Part shown: one piece after another, positions 52,671 to 61,132 of the stretch
Numbering within the stretch: position 1 is the stretch's first letter
Layout: each line of letters opens with the position of its first letter
DNA from: Rosistilla oblonga
GTDB taxonomy: Bacteria > Planctomycetota > Planctomycetia > Pirellulales > Pirellulaceae
Assembly: GCF_007751715.1 (NCBI RefSeq)
Contig: NZ_CP036292.1
Span: 4,595,339-4,659,338 of the forward strand
Direction of reading: 5' to 3'
Length of the DNA: 64,000 nt
Notes under the pieces: generated by a model
The model's input: only the letters and a program-made list of their open reading frames with translations
Database searches by the model: none
What the model was told of the DNA's origin: nothing
Position numbers and translations under genes: made by a program

Positions 52671-54725
52671 TTGAACCCTGCGATCGCCGCTGCCGATCAG
52701 CCACCGCCCGCCGACAAACCATTGGACCGGCCGGCGGTAAACGCTGCGCCGCGGGTACGGCTTCGCACCGATCTGCAAGCGACACCAACCTATCACCAAG
52801 GCCGGCGGTATTGGTTGGTTCGCGATCCATTGGCTCGGCAGGTCGTGCGATTGTCGGAGTCGGACTACCAGCAGCTGCAACATCTGGAAGATGCCGATCC
52901 GCAGCTGATCGCCGAAGCGGCAGAGCAGCAGTTGTTGCAAGGGGTTCCGCAATCGCGGCGTGGCGGATCGCGATCGGGAATCAATCCGTTTTACCTGCGT
53001 TTGCCGGGCATCGATCCGGAGCGGATTCTGAGTTGGCTGGTCCCCCGAACGCGTTGGCTGTTCAGCAAACCCGCCATCGCGTTTTGGATGGCGGTCATCG
53101 GGTTGGCGATCGCGGTGGTGCTGACGCAGGTGCGACAGTTCTCCCAAGCGTTGCCATCCTTCCATGCCTTCTTTGGTCCCCAAAACTGGCTGCCGCTGGC
53201 GATAACGATCATCGTTACCAAAGTCGTCCATGAACTGGCGCACGGTGTCGTCTGCCGTCAGTTTGGGGCGCGATGTCCGGAGATTGGTGTACTGCTACTG
53301 TGCGGTACTCCGTGCATGTATTGCGACGTGACCGATTCGTGGTCGCTGCCCAACCGTTGGCAACGCGCCGCGGTCATGCTGGCGGGCGTCTATGTCGAAG
53401 CGATCCTCGCTGCGGTGGCAACGTTAATTTGGTGGTCGTCGCGCGTCGGACCGGTTCATTTTGGATGCATGAACTTGATGTTCGTTTGCGGCGTCAGCAC
53501 GCTGCTGTTCAATCTAAATCCGTTGATGCGGTTCGACGGATATTACGTACTCAGCGATCTCGTCAACGTCCCCAACTTGCGCAGCCAAGCTGCCGCGGCG
53601 TGGCGGTCGTCGATCGTCGCTCCGCTGGCTGGCGATGCGTTTCGCGATGCGATCCCTTGGCGACCACGCGGTGCGCGATGGTTGGTCTTGTTTCATGCCG
53701 CTTCGACCGCGTGGCGATGGATGGCCGTTGTGGCGATCGCCAGCTGGGTGATCGCCGTCGCCGATACCGCGCGGCTGTTGCCACTGGGATATCTCGCGGC
53801 GAGTGGATTGATCGTCGCTGCGGTCCTGCCGATGTTCCTTAAACTATTCCGCGTGGCGCGCGGTGACGACGCCTGGAAGGGAGTGAATCGAATGAGACGC
53901 GCGGTTTTGATTGGCGCTGCGATCGCAGCGGTCGTAGTGCTGTTTCTCGTTCCGTTGCCGCGACGGATCGCCGCGACGGGAGTCGTCGATTACGCCGACG
54001 CGGCAACCCTGTATGTTCGCAGCGGCGGACGCGTCGATCGTGTCGATGTCGAATTCGGCCAACGCGTCGCCGAGGGAGAATCGGTAGTTCAGTTGGAAAG
54101 CCCTCAATTGTTGCACGAACAGATTCAATTGGTCTCTCAATCGGCGGAAGCTGGCGTCCGCGTCGCTTCGCTCCGCCGCCGGGCGCTCTCGAATCCCGAA
54201 TTGATGGACCAATGGGACAGCGAACAAGCGACGGCGGATCGATTGCAACAGCGGGTCGAATTCCTGCAACGGCAGGTTCAACAGCTGACGATTTGCAGCA
54301 CCACCGCTGGAATTGTCCTCCCGATGATCGATCCGGTTCGGGCGGCAAAGGTTTCACTGCGCGAGTTGACAGGCCAACATCTAGCCGAAGGAACGAAGCT
54401 GTGCCGCGTCGGCGATCCCCAGCGGCTGGAAGTCGTGTTGGAGTTGGACGCCGAGGCACGGGCTTTGATCGACACCGGCAGCCGCGTGCGGATTCGATTC
54501 GATCAGAACGGGATCGGCGTTATCGAAAGCCGCGTCGATTCGATTTCAGAGATCCGCGAAGGGGAGATGCAAGCGGCGGTGCGCGGAGCGGAAAAGTTCC
54601 GGATCATCTGCAAGCTGCCCGACACAACATCCGCTCTTGCCGGAACGCGAGTTAGTGCAAAAGTAACCGCTCCGCCGGAAACCCTCGCTCACCGCGTCGC
54701 TCGCGGATGGCGTGAGACCTTCTAA
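52671..54725 (+). CDS. PqqD-like / M50 metalloprotease / HlyD fusion membrane protein
   Basis: 684 residues; TTG start, two bases after the previous stop, so probably coupled. Residues about 28-92 (LRTDLQATPTYHQGRRYWLV, HLEDADPQLIAEAAEQQLLQ) resemble a PqqD-like peptide-binding winged helix. Membrane segments follow, with the zinc motif HELAH (His187, Glu188, His191) and FNLNPLMRFDGYYVLSDLVN (Asp289 as third ligand), as in M50 site-2-protease-like proteins. The last 270 residues form a HlyD/lipoyl adaptor (TLYVRSGGRVDRVDVEFGQR). Fusion of these three parts is known in peptide-export systems, but no precursor peptide or exporter is visible here. Role inferred. Confidence 0.75.
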   Translation: MNPAIAAADQPPPADKPLDRPAVNAAPRVRLRTDLQATPTYHQGRRYWLVRDPLARQVVRLSESDYQQLQHLEDADPQLIAEAAEQQLLQGVPQSRRGGSRSGINPFYLRLPGIDPERILSWLVPRTRWLFSKPAIAFWMAVIGLAIAVVLTQVRQFSQALPSFHAFFGPQNWLPLAITIIVTKVVHELAHGVVCRQFGARCPEIGVLLLCGTPCMYCDVTDSWSLPNRWQRAAVMLAGVYVEAILAAVATLIWWSSRVGPVHFGCMNLMFVCGVSTLLFNLNPLMRFDGYYVLSDLVNVPNLRSQAAAAWRSSIVAPLAGDAFRDAIPWRPRGARWLVLFHAASTAWRWMAVVAIASWVIAVADTARLLPLGYLAASGLIVAAVLPMFLKLFRVARGDDAWKGVNRMRRAVLIGAAIAAVVVLFLVPLPRRIAATGVVDYADAATLYVRSGGRVDRVDVEFGQRVAEGESVVQLESPQLLHEQIQLVSQSAEAGVRVASLRRRALSNPELMDQWDSEQATADRLQQRVEFLQRQVQQLTICSTTAGIVLPMIDPVRAAKVSLRELTGQHLAEGTKLCRVGDPQRLEVVLELDAEARALIDTGSRVRIRFDQNGIGVIESRVDSISEIREGEMQAAVRGAEKFRIICKLPDTTSALAGTRVSAKVTAPPETLAHRVARGWRETF

Positions 54726-54894
54726 CCAGCGACGCCCTCGTAGCGAGGCAAACGACAACGACTATGCAGCAGTTCACCCCTGCATGCCGCTGCGTTGCGT
54801 TCCCGATTCTTTCATGCGAAACTAGCGACCCTGCCGTTGGCAGTCTCCGGTCAAATCTTTTGTTCTCTTGTTCGAATCTCGGGATCGTTTGCCA

Positions 54895-55761
54895 ATGTCC
54901 GATCGCCCATTGTCCGCGTGTTGTGTTGCCGAAGTGCTAGGCACGTTCCTGTTGATCTTCTTCGGATGTGGCGCGGTCCACGTCGCGGTCCTGATGGGCG
55001 ACTTGCAAGGGTTGTGGCAGGTCGGCATCGTCTGGGGCATCTCGATCATGCTGGCGATTTATGTGGTCGGTTCGATCAGCGGTGCTCACATCAATCCGGC
55101 GATCACCTGCGGCCTGGCGACTTGGGGCCTGTTTCCTTGGGCACGCGTTCCCGCTTACGTGTTATCGCAACTGGCCGGAGCGATCCTCGCCGCGGCGGTG
55201 TTGTTTACTGTCTTCCAGCCGTATCTGGCAGCGAAGGAAAAGCAGAAGGGAGTCGTTCGTGGCCAGCCGGGCAGCGAACTAACAGCGATGTGTTATGGCG
55301 AGTACTTTCCGAATCCCGGCGGGATGGCGGGCACTCCCGATCTATACGACGCGACAGCCCACGCCGAACACAACAAATTGGTCACCGAGCCTATCGCTTG
55401 TCTGATTGAAATCATCGGCACGGCGATCCTTGCCTTGGTGGTGATCGCGGTGACCGATTCGAAGAACCAAGCCGGCCCGGGCAACTTTGCTCCCGTCTTC
55501 ATCGGCTTGACCGTCGCGGCCTTGATCTGCGTGATCGCCCCGCTGACGCAGGCCTGCTTCAATCCGGCTCGCGACTTTGGCCCTCGCTTGTTCGCCTATT
55601 TCGCTGGCTGGGGTTCGATCGCCTTGCCGGGAGCTCAGGGAACAGGATTCCTTACCGTCTACATCATCTCGCCGATCGTAGGATCGGTGTTGGGCATCGG
55701 CATATACCAACTGATGTTAGGCCGCTGGGTTGCCGAAAGCGAAACACCAGCGGGCAACTAA
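54895..55761 (+). CDS. aquaglyceroporin (MIP family, GlpF-like)
   Basis: 288 residues from the ATG at 54895. Six membrane helices and two half-helices carry NPA motifs: SGAHINPAITCGLA and CFNPARDFGPRLFAY. The Asp after the second NPA-R is typical of glycerol facilitators rather than water-only channels. A hydrophilic loop between helices 3 and 4 is longer than usual (KEKQKGVVRGQPGSELTAMC and on). It passes glycerol or small neutral solutes across the inner membrane. No glycerol kinase is nearby, so no gene symbol is given. Confidence 0.88.
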   Translation: MSDRPLSACCVAEVLGTFLLIFFGCGAVHVAVLMGDLQGLWQVGIVWGISIMLAIYVVGSISGAHINPAITCGLATWGLFPWARVPAYVLSQLAGAILAAAVLFTVFQPYLAAKEKQKGVVRGQPGSELTAMCYGEYFPNPGGMAGTPDLYDATAHAEHNKLVTEPIACLIEIIGTAILALVVIAVTDSKNQAGPGNFAPVFIGLTVAALICVIAPLTQACFNPARDFGPRLFAYFAGWGSIALPGAQGTGFLTVYIISPIVGSVLGIGIYQLMLGRWVAESETPAGN

Positions 55762-55821
55762 CGCTCTCTGCCCGCAGCGGTCGCGACGCCGCGGATCGAT
55801 CCGATCGAGCAAGCACTACGT

Positions 55822-55850
55822 TAGCGAAGGCCCGGCGAACGCCTTCGCTA
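55822..55850. terminator. possible bidirectional terminator hairpin
   Basis: A perfect 10 bp inverted repeat, TAGCGAAGGC / GCCTTCGCTA, with a 9 bp loop lies between the convergent porin and PQQ genes, one base from the PQQ stop codon. Neither side has a U-run, so termination is only a possibility. Confidence 0.45.
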
Positions 55851-55851
55851 T

Positions 55852-57096
55852 CTACTGTTCGCCGATACAAACCAGAAACTCTTGCCGATCCGCTCCGTCG
55901 CCTTTGGCATGACGCAGATAGATCCGGTCGTCGACAACCACTGGCGACGCAAACGACGAGTTGCCCCATTGGTTTTCAGCCAGCTCTTCAAACCGCTCCG
56001 GATTCGCTTTGAAGACATACGTGGTTCCACGCTCGTTGCTCGCCATGATCGTGTCGCCAACGGCCAGCGGCGATGCGCTCACGGGCCCCTTCAGCCGTTG
56101 CTTCCACATCTCCTCCCCGTCGGATGCTCGCCAACAATATGCGACACCTGAATCGGCGACGGCATAGAGATAGCCATCGACGACTAGCATCGATTGCTCA
56201 TAACATTTGACGCGGTTCTGCCAGACAACCTCTCCCGATCCATCGCCTCGGACTGCAAAGGTACCCGAGTCGGGGAAACCGCCGCTGGCGAAGACGAGGT
56301 CGCCATCCCAGACCACCGTGCCGCAGGTAGCATCGGTTGTTCCATCGGCTTGCCACAACGACCGACCGGTGACTGGATCAAACGATGCGATCTGGCGTAA
56401 CCCGCTGATCAACAACTGATCGCGGTCTGCGACTTTGGCCACGATCGGCGATGAAAAACTAGAATGCTGGGGCCGCTCGCCTTGCCAACGCGGCTTGCCG
56501 GTCGCGGTATCAAACGCGTACAAACCGCTGTCGGGGCCGTCGTATTCATTGGCGACGATCAAAACGTCTCGGTAGACCACCGGCGATGCCCCGTATCCAA
56601 ACGGGTACTTCTTAGGGGCGAATTCGCCAACCCGTTGCTGCCACAAGATCTTTCCGTCCATCGAGATCGCCGATGCCCAAACCGCTTTGTTGTTCACAAA
56701 CACGGTGTACAGCCGCTTTCCGTCGCTCGCGATCGTTGGGCTGGCATAGGTGTTCTTGCTGTGGATCTTAACGTCCACGCCACCGTCATGCACAACGATA
56801 ACGCCCTCTTCGGCTCCCGTTTGACGATCGAAGGCGACAACCGATTGCACGTCTTTGGTCTTGTCGGCGGTAGCCAAATAGATGCGATCGCCAACGATGA
56901 TCGGCGTGGCGTGGCCGCGGCCGGGAACGGGAGTCTTCCAGAGCACGTTCTCCGTTTCGCTCCACGATGTTGGGACCGATTCTCCCTGGCGGGCATGGTT
57001 GTCCGCAGTTGGACCACGCCAGGCGAGCCAGTCGGAAGCCAGAACCGTGGAAGCTTGGAGCGCGACCAGCAGCAAAAGAAGGCAACATCGCATCAA
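55852..57096 (-). CDS. secreted PQQ-like beta-propeller protein
   Basis: 414 residues. Signal peptide RCCLLLLLVALQASTVLASD, then the propeller with blade repeats: TPVPGRGHATPIIVGDRIYL, VVAFDRQTGAEEGVIVVHDG, SPTIASDGKRLYTVFVNNKA, LYAFDTATGKPRWQGERP and SPVVVDDRIYLRHAKGD at the C-terminus. It is a PQQ-binding-like fold protein without signs of a dehydrogenase catalytic domain. It converges with the porin gene at a 10 bp hairpin. No partner gene is obvious. Confidence 0.82.
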   Translation of the reverse strand: MMRCCLLLLLVALQASTVLASDWLAWRGPTADNHARQGESVPTSWSETENVLWKTPVPGRGHATPIIVGDRIYLATADKTKDVQSVVAFDRQTGAEEGVIVVHDGGVDVKIHSKNTYASPTIASDGKRLYTVFVNNKAVWASAISMDGKILWQQRVGEFAPKKYPFGYGASPVVYRDVLIVANEYDGPDSGLYAFDTATGKPRWQGERPQHSSFSSPIVAKVADRDQLLISGLRQIASFDPVTGRSLWQADGTTDATCGTVVWDGDLVFASGGFPDSGTFAVRGDGSGEVVWQNRVKCYEQSMLVVDGYLYAVADSGVAYCWRASDGEEMWKQRLKGPVSASPLAVGDTIMASNERGTTYVFKANPERFEELAENQWGNSSFASPVVVDDRIYLRHAKGDGADRQEFLVCIGEQ

Positions 57097-57286
57097 AGGT
57101 TCTCCATTCTCGAATATCGATTTGTTACGCTGTGGTGTCCGAATTCCATCGCAATTCCATCGCCACCGGCACCGTCGAGCGTTGCATTAACCGTTATGAT
57201 ACTTGGCATTGATCCGGCGTGTGATGGGATGAACCGGAAGCCCGCTCTGGAAGGCTGCGGCGAGCTAAATCGATGGGGACGGTGGG

Positions 57287-57724
57287 ATGGCTGAATCCGA
57301 TGAAGATCCAATCGTGGCGGAGACTGCCGAGCCGCCGGTATTGGCGGAGCTGAGCGTCTACGGAGCACCGCGGCGATTTGATCTAGCCACGATGTTGACC
57401 GTCACAACTTCTTACGCCCTGATGTTTGCGGTGCTTCGCGGATGTGGAGCCACCGATACGATGGTGCTGTGGGGGGGAGGCTTCGTGACGTTGGTCGGCG
57501 TTGCGCAAGCCGTGCTCTTCGCCGGCGCATCGCCGCGGGCCGCATCGATCCTAGCCAGCGTGGTATCGGTCCTGGCGACCGTTTGGTTTGCCGACGCTGC
57601 CAGCTTGGGCGGCCTGATCGCCGCGGCGATCTTTTTGGGAGTGCCTCTAGGCTATTTAACGGGCGCGTTGATCGGCGGCATCTTTTTGATCGCGCATGCG
57701 GTTCGCCGCCGGATCGAACGTTGA
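57287..57724 (+). CDS. small membrane protein of unknown function
   Basis: 145 residues: an acidic N-terminus (MAESDEDPIVAETAEPPVLA), then RRFDLATMLTVTTSYALMFA as the first of about four membrane segments. The last is YLTGALIGGIFLIAHAVRRR. The start has GGTGGG close upstream. No family recognised. It is convergent with the SRAP gene (10 bp apart). Confidence 0.6.
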   Translation: MAESDEDPIVAETAEPPVLAELSVYGAPRRFDLATMLTVTTSYALMFAVLRGCGATDTMVLWGGGFVTLVGVAQAVLFAGASPRAASILASVVSVLATVWFADAASLGGLIAAAIFLGVPLGYLTGALIGGIFLIAHAVRRRIER

Positions 57725-57734
57725 CCGCGCTCGA

Positions 57735-58370
57735 TTATTGTGCCGGTTCGGCAGGCCAGTGAGTCATTCGATCGTCAGCCAACGGACGGAACAGATCTTG
57801 CAGTTCGCCGCGCCGCGAGATGGCAGGATCCATCCACCGCTTGCGGGCATCTTCGTCGGCCAAGATCACCGGCATCCGATTGCGTGGATGATGCCGCCCG
57901 ACCAATCGGTTGGCTTGAGTCGTGACGATCGTGCAGGTCTCGATCGTCTCTTCCGCGACGGTGCAGCGATCCCAGAGCCCCGCAAACCAGAAGGTCTCGA
58001 CACCTTCCAGACCAAAATAAAAACCGTGTTCAAAAAACGCGGTGGCGGGAATCAACGCTCTGCGGTCGGCGAACGATTGACGGAACGATAGCTTCTCATC
58101 GATCGATTCACTGCGAGCATTAAACGTTGGATACTTGCGGACAAACGACTTCCAAGTCGGATATTTGGCCGATGGTTTCCACGTTCGGGGCAGCAAGCTC
58201 CAGTGGCACGCGACCAGTTCGAGCGACGAACTGGCGTCAGCGCGGATCACAGGAACCGTTGCGAGCGGGAACAATTCCTGCTGGAAAGCTCCCTCCTCAC
58301 ATTGGTTTGTCGCACCCAACATATCGGCGATCGCTTGAGCGCCGGTCTTGATGTGAAATCGGTGACACAT
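57735..58370 (-). CDS. SRAP domain protein (YedK/HMCES family)
   Basis: 211 residues. The start at 58370 places Cys2 at the N-terminus (MCHRFHIKT), which the family uses to form a thiazolidine crosslink with abasic sites in single-stranded DNA after Met removal. Other landmarks are YPTFNARSES (active-site Asn), AFFEHGFYFG (Glu105-type position; usually YYEW) and HHPRNRMPVIL (catalytic His with RMP). These protect abasic sites during replication. The usual MCGRF is MCHRF here, and the acidic helix reads FFEH, so it is a slightly divergent member. It stands alone. Confidence 0.85.
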   Translation of the reverse strand: MCHRFHIKTGAQAIADMLGATNQCEEGAFQQELFPLATVPVIRADASSSLELVACHWSLLPRTWKPSAKYPTWKSFVRKYPTFNARSESIDEKLSFRQSFADRRALIPATAFFEHGFYFGLEGVETFWFAGLWDRCTVAEETIETCTIVTTQANRLVGRHHPRNRMPVILADEDARKRWMDPAISRRGELQDLFRPLADDRMTHWPAEPAQ

Positions 58371-58437
58371 TGGAGAACGAAATCCGCATTTCCAGACGGG
58401 CCGCCGCAATCGGCGGCCTCAATTTACGCGACGTCGA

Positions 58438-59325
58438 CTAGCGACGCTTGGTCGCTTTCTTTTTCGCAACCTTCTTCTTCACTGCTGCCTTCTTCGCGAC
58501 CTTCTTCACGGGTGCTTTCTTGGTAGCTGTCTTCTTAACGGGAGCCTTCTTCTTGACGGCCGCTTTCTTCACAGCTGCCTTCTTCTTGACGGCTGCCTTT
58601 TTCGTCGCCTTCTTAACTGGCGATTTCTTGACCGCTGTCTTCTTCACAGCTGCTTTCTTCTTAGCTGTTTTCTTGACAGGAGCCTTCTTGACCGACTTTT
58701 TCGCAGCCGCCTTCTTTGTCGTGGTCTTCTTCACAGCAGCCTTCTTCTTGACGGGCGCCTTCTTCGTCGCCTTCGTCTCGCCGCCACCACCGATCAACTT
58801 TTCAACCATCTCTTGACGATAAGCCTTCGCCAACTTTTTGGCCGCTGCGTTACCGTGTTGATTGATGCTGAACGACTTCTCCAATTGGCGGCCGTCTTCG
58901 GTCCAGATTGCCACCCAAGCTTGTTCGTCTTTACCGCGACGCACGCGAGTCCGCAGGTAATAACCAGCGGCGTTCAAGCGTGGGCCCTTGCTTCCCTTGA
59001 AGACGCGAGCCGGCAGTTCTTTCAGTTGTTCATCGCGGAACTTCGTCGCCGCGATCTCCGCTTTTCGCGTGCTTCCGTAGACGCCATCGGAGAACAACTT
59101 GCTGACATGCTGGTCACCGCGTTGGATTCGGACCCACCAGCCGCGGCAGCCTTCGTGATCCATCCGCGTGAGGTTCATTCGTTTTTTCACGTTATTTTGA
59201 TCCCATTGGTTTCTAAAGAGAGTTGAGTCGACATTCGGGCCCCTAGTTGTTTGGACTGGCTTGTCCCGTGTCGGTTCCTGTTTTTTTTGAACCTCTTCTA
59301 ACTTGTCGCAACGCCAACGCAGCAC
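58438..59325 (-). CDS. AP2-like DNA-binding protein with histone-H1-like tail
   Basis: 295 residues; later starts (Met50 or Met55) are possible. Two AP2/ERF-like blocks are seen: CRGWWVRIQRGDQHVSKLFS followed by KAEIAATKFRDEQLKEL (about 60-105), and AGYYLRTRVRRGKDEQAWVA then EKSFSINQHGNAAAKKLAKA (about 120-172). From about 183 to the end there is a Lys/Ala/Pro/Val repeat (KKAPVKKKAAVKKTTTKKAA type, many units), as in H1-like tails of bacterial nucleoid proteins. It probably coats or bends DNA. The tail makes the DNA low complexity around 58450-58780. Confidence 0.7.
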   Translation of the reverse strand: MLRWRCDKLEEVQKKQEPTRDKPVQTTRGPNVDSTLFRNQWDQNNVKKRMNLTRMDHEGCRGWWVRIQRGDQHVSKLFSDGVYGSTRKAEIAATKFRDEQLKELPARVFKGSKGPRLNAAGYYLRTRVRRGKDEQAWVAIWTEDGRQLEKSFSINQHGNAAAKKLAKAYRQEMVEKLIGGGGETKATKKAPVKKKAAVKKTTTKKAAAKKSVKKAPVKKTAKKKAAVKKTAVKKSPVKKATKKAAVKKKAAVKKAAVKKKAPVKKTATKKAPVKKVAKKAAVKKKVAKKKATKRR

Positions 59326-60022
59326 CCCTGGCCGAACAAGACGATTCGTCTGTCATAACAAACCGTCAAATTCTATACACCGGTCAAGGGAAATAGCAAC
59401 GATTGAACAACTGTGTACCGGCAAGGTTTTCGACTATTTTCCCGTCGCTGGCAGCTGACTACCGAAACCTTAACACCGTCACCAAGCTTAAGTGCGTGTA
59501 CAAGAGTTAACATCTCGACATCTATGTGCCATGTGAGCACGTTCAACATCCGAGCCCGGCGGGGCTAGCCGGTCGATCGGTAGGAGGTCGCTACCAACCG
59601 CGGCAGGTCATCGGTTGCCTTCGTCTTCACAGCGCGACACCGGTCGGCGATACGCTTCACGAAAATGTACAACCAAAAGAGATGCCGGGAGAAAGTTTCG
59701 GTTAGCGAAACCGCGCAGAGTCGGCAAGAGGCGACGGAGTTTGACGATGTTTCAAGCTACGCTACATCGCAAAACTACATATCCATCGAAGGACACAATC
59801 GCAGAGAGCCCGGCGAGCACAACAAATCACCACCTATGGGCGGTTCCAAGCAGTTCCGCAGGCTACTTGGGCCGCGACATCGCCGCTTGTTCCGCCCCGC
59901 AACCCCAATTTGTTGTGGCGATTGACAACAGCAGCGATCATCGCCACCGCGAGGCGGCCGCGCTGGAGCGGTTCCAGCGTGAGAGATTACGTCGGCGGGC
60001 GACCGACAACACTGTCGATTTC
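59326..60022. other. 700 bp gap between two minus-strand genes
   Basis: One frame on the plus strand (59665-59925, 86 codons, MYNQKRCREKVSVSETAQSR) looks open by chance. I see no RNA gene or repeat. The right part lies downstream of the Gly-rich gene, and the left part should hold the promoter of the AP2/H1-like gene. Confidence 0.4.
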
Positions 60023-61132
60023 CTAGCGGACTTCACGCCACTGAACGACGACCGCCATGTGCCCCTGTTGCTCTCCAGAGCCATCGGTAGCCGTCGACAT
60101 ACCAGCGAGTGTCCATCGATCCTCGACCACGTTGACTTGGCTTTCATATTCCATCGCGGTGAGGTCGATCCTATCGATCGTTGTCCCGTTGCCAAACGTC
60201 GCCGAAAGGATCTCATCGGACCCGATCGAATAAGCAATTCCAATGTCGATCTGTGCCGAACGCGAATCCCCAGACGCACCGCGATCGAGGATTGGTCGAA
60301 CCTTGCCAACCAGTCCGATCATCGGTGTGATCACGCGAGGTGAATAGCCGACGCTTCGTCCGCTCGAACTGTTGCTTCCGTTAGCCCCAACCACCGGGAC
60401 CGCGCTGATCACAAAACTGCGTCGCGCTCCCGATGCGATCGTGCCGATCCGGCCATTACCGCAGCGAACGGTCGCGGAGATCGCATCCTTTCGCTTAGCC
60501 AATGCTTCGATGTCGGCGGTCTCCATGCGGTGGAACTCGCCCGACTCCGCAGACTCGATTGCGACCAACCGCAGCGCGACCTCGATCGTTGGTGTCGACA
60601 GCGAATTTTCCCGCAGCGTTTGGAGCACCGCTTCGAGCTCTTGATGGCCGCGCTGCGTCGCCTTTGCGACTAACAAATGTCCCAAATGCGAAAGCTGTGC
60701 ATCGCCGACGCGAAACTGCGTCAACAGGTTCATCAATTCAAACATGGGATTCGCTGCGGCACCAATCATTCCGCCGCCCATGCCTCCCATACCGCCACCA
60801 CCAAACTGCGGTTGGATGTGAGAGGGGATCGAGAAGAAGCCGCCGCCTCCAGCATCTCCACCCTCCATGCCGGCACCGCCAGACCCGCCGCCGAATCCGG
60901 CACCGCCAGACCCGCCCCCACCTAAGACTCCATGCGAAAGGCCGCTCACTTTCGCTTGATTTTCCCCCGTCAACCAATCACCCAACAAACTCGTCTGCGG
61001 ATCGGTGAGATCGCGGACGTCGTAAACGCGGATAATCGGTTGGGTGTCATCCGCGGATTGGGCCCCGGCCGGGGACGCCAACAACACGAAGCTGGTACAA
61101 AGGATCGTCTTGAAGAATGCCGTCTTGAACAT
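60023..61132 (-). CDS. secreted Gly-rich protein of unknown function
   Basis: 369 residues. Signal peptide KTAFFKTILCTSFVLLASPA. A Gly-rich low-complexity stretch (about 71-127: GGGGSGGAGFGGGSGGAG and GGGGMGGMGGGMIGAAA) follows VYDVRDLTDPQTSLLGDWL. The C-terminal 200 residues are soluble, with ARRSFVISAVPVVGANGSNS and SAQIDIGIAYSIGSDEILSA. No family recognised, though the VYDVRDL start resembles N-terminal strands of secretin-like proteins. Its first 86 bases overlap, in another frame, the end of the anti-sigma-like gene upstream, which points to tight coexpression. Confidence 0.6.
   Translation of the reverse strand: MFKTAFFKTILCTSFVLLASPAGAQSADDTQPIIRVYDVRDLTDPQTSLLGDWLTGENQAKVSGLSHGVLGGGGSGGAGFGGGSGGAGMEGGDAGGGGFFSIPSHIQPQFGGGGMGGMGGGMIGAAANPMFELMNLLTQFRVGDAQLSHLGHLLVAKATQRGHQELEAVLQTLRENSLSTPTIEVALRLVAIESAESGEFHRMETADIEALAKRKDAISATVRCGNGRIGTIASGARRSFVISAVPVVGANGSNSSSGRSVGYSPRVITPMIGLVGKVRPILDRGASGDSRSAQIDIGIAYSIGSDEILSATFGNGTTIDRIDLTAMEYESQVNVVEDRWTLAGMSTATDGSGEQQGHMAVVVQWREVR

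Noticed and set aside
56464-57294. 276-codon plus-strand frame
   Set aside because: Antisense to the PQQ propeller gene, which has a signal peptide and blade repeats.
58450-58790. Strongly repetitive CTTCTT-type DNA that looks like a tandem repeat array
   Set aside because: It is the coding sequence of the Lys/Ala-rich tail of the AP2/H1-like protein, not a CRISPR or satellite.
59615-60343. 242-codon plus-strand frame
   Set aside because: Its right part is antisense to the Gly-rich secreted protein gene; no recognisable domain.
60780-60930. CCGCCACC-type repeats
   Set aside because: They encode the Gly-rich stretch of the secreted protein on the minus strand.
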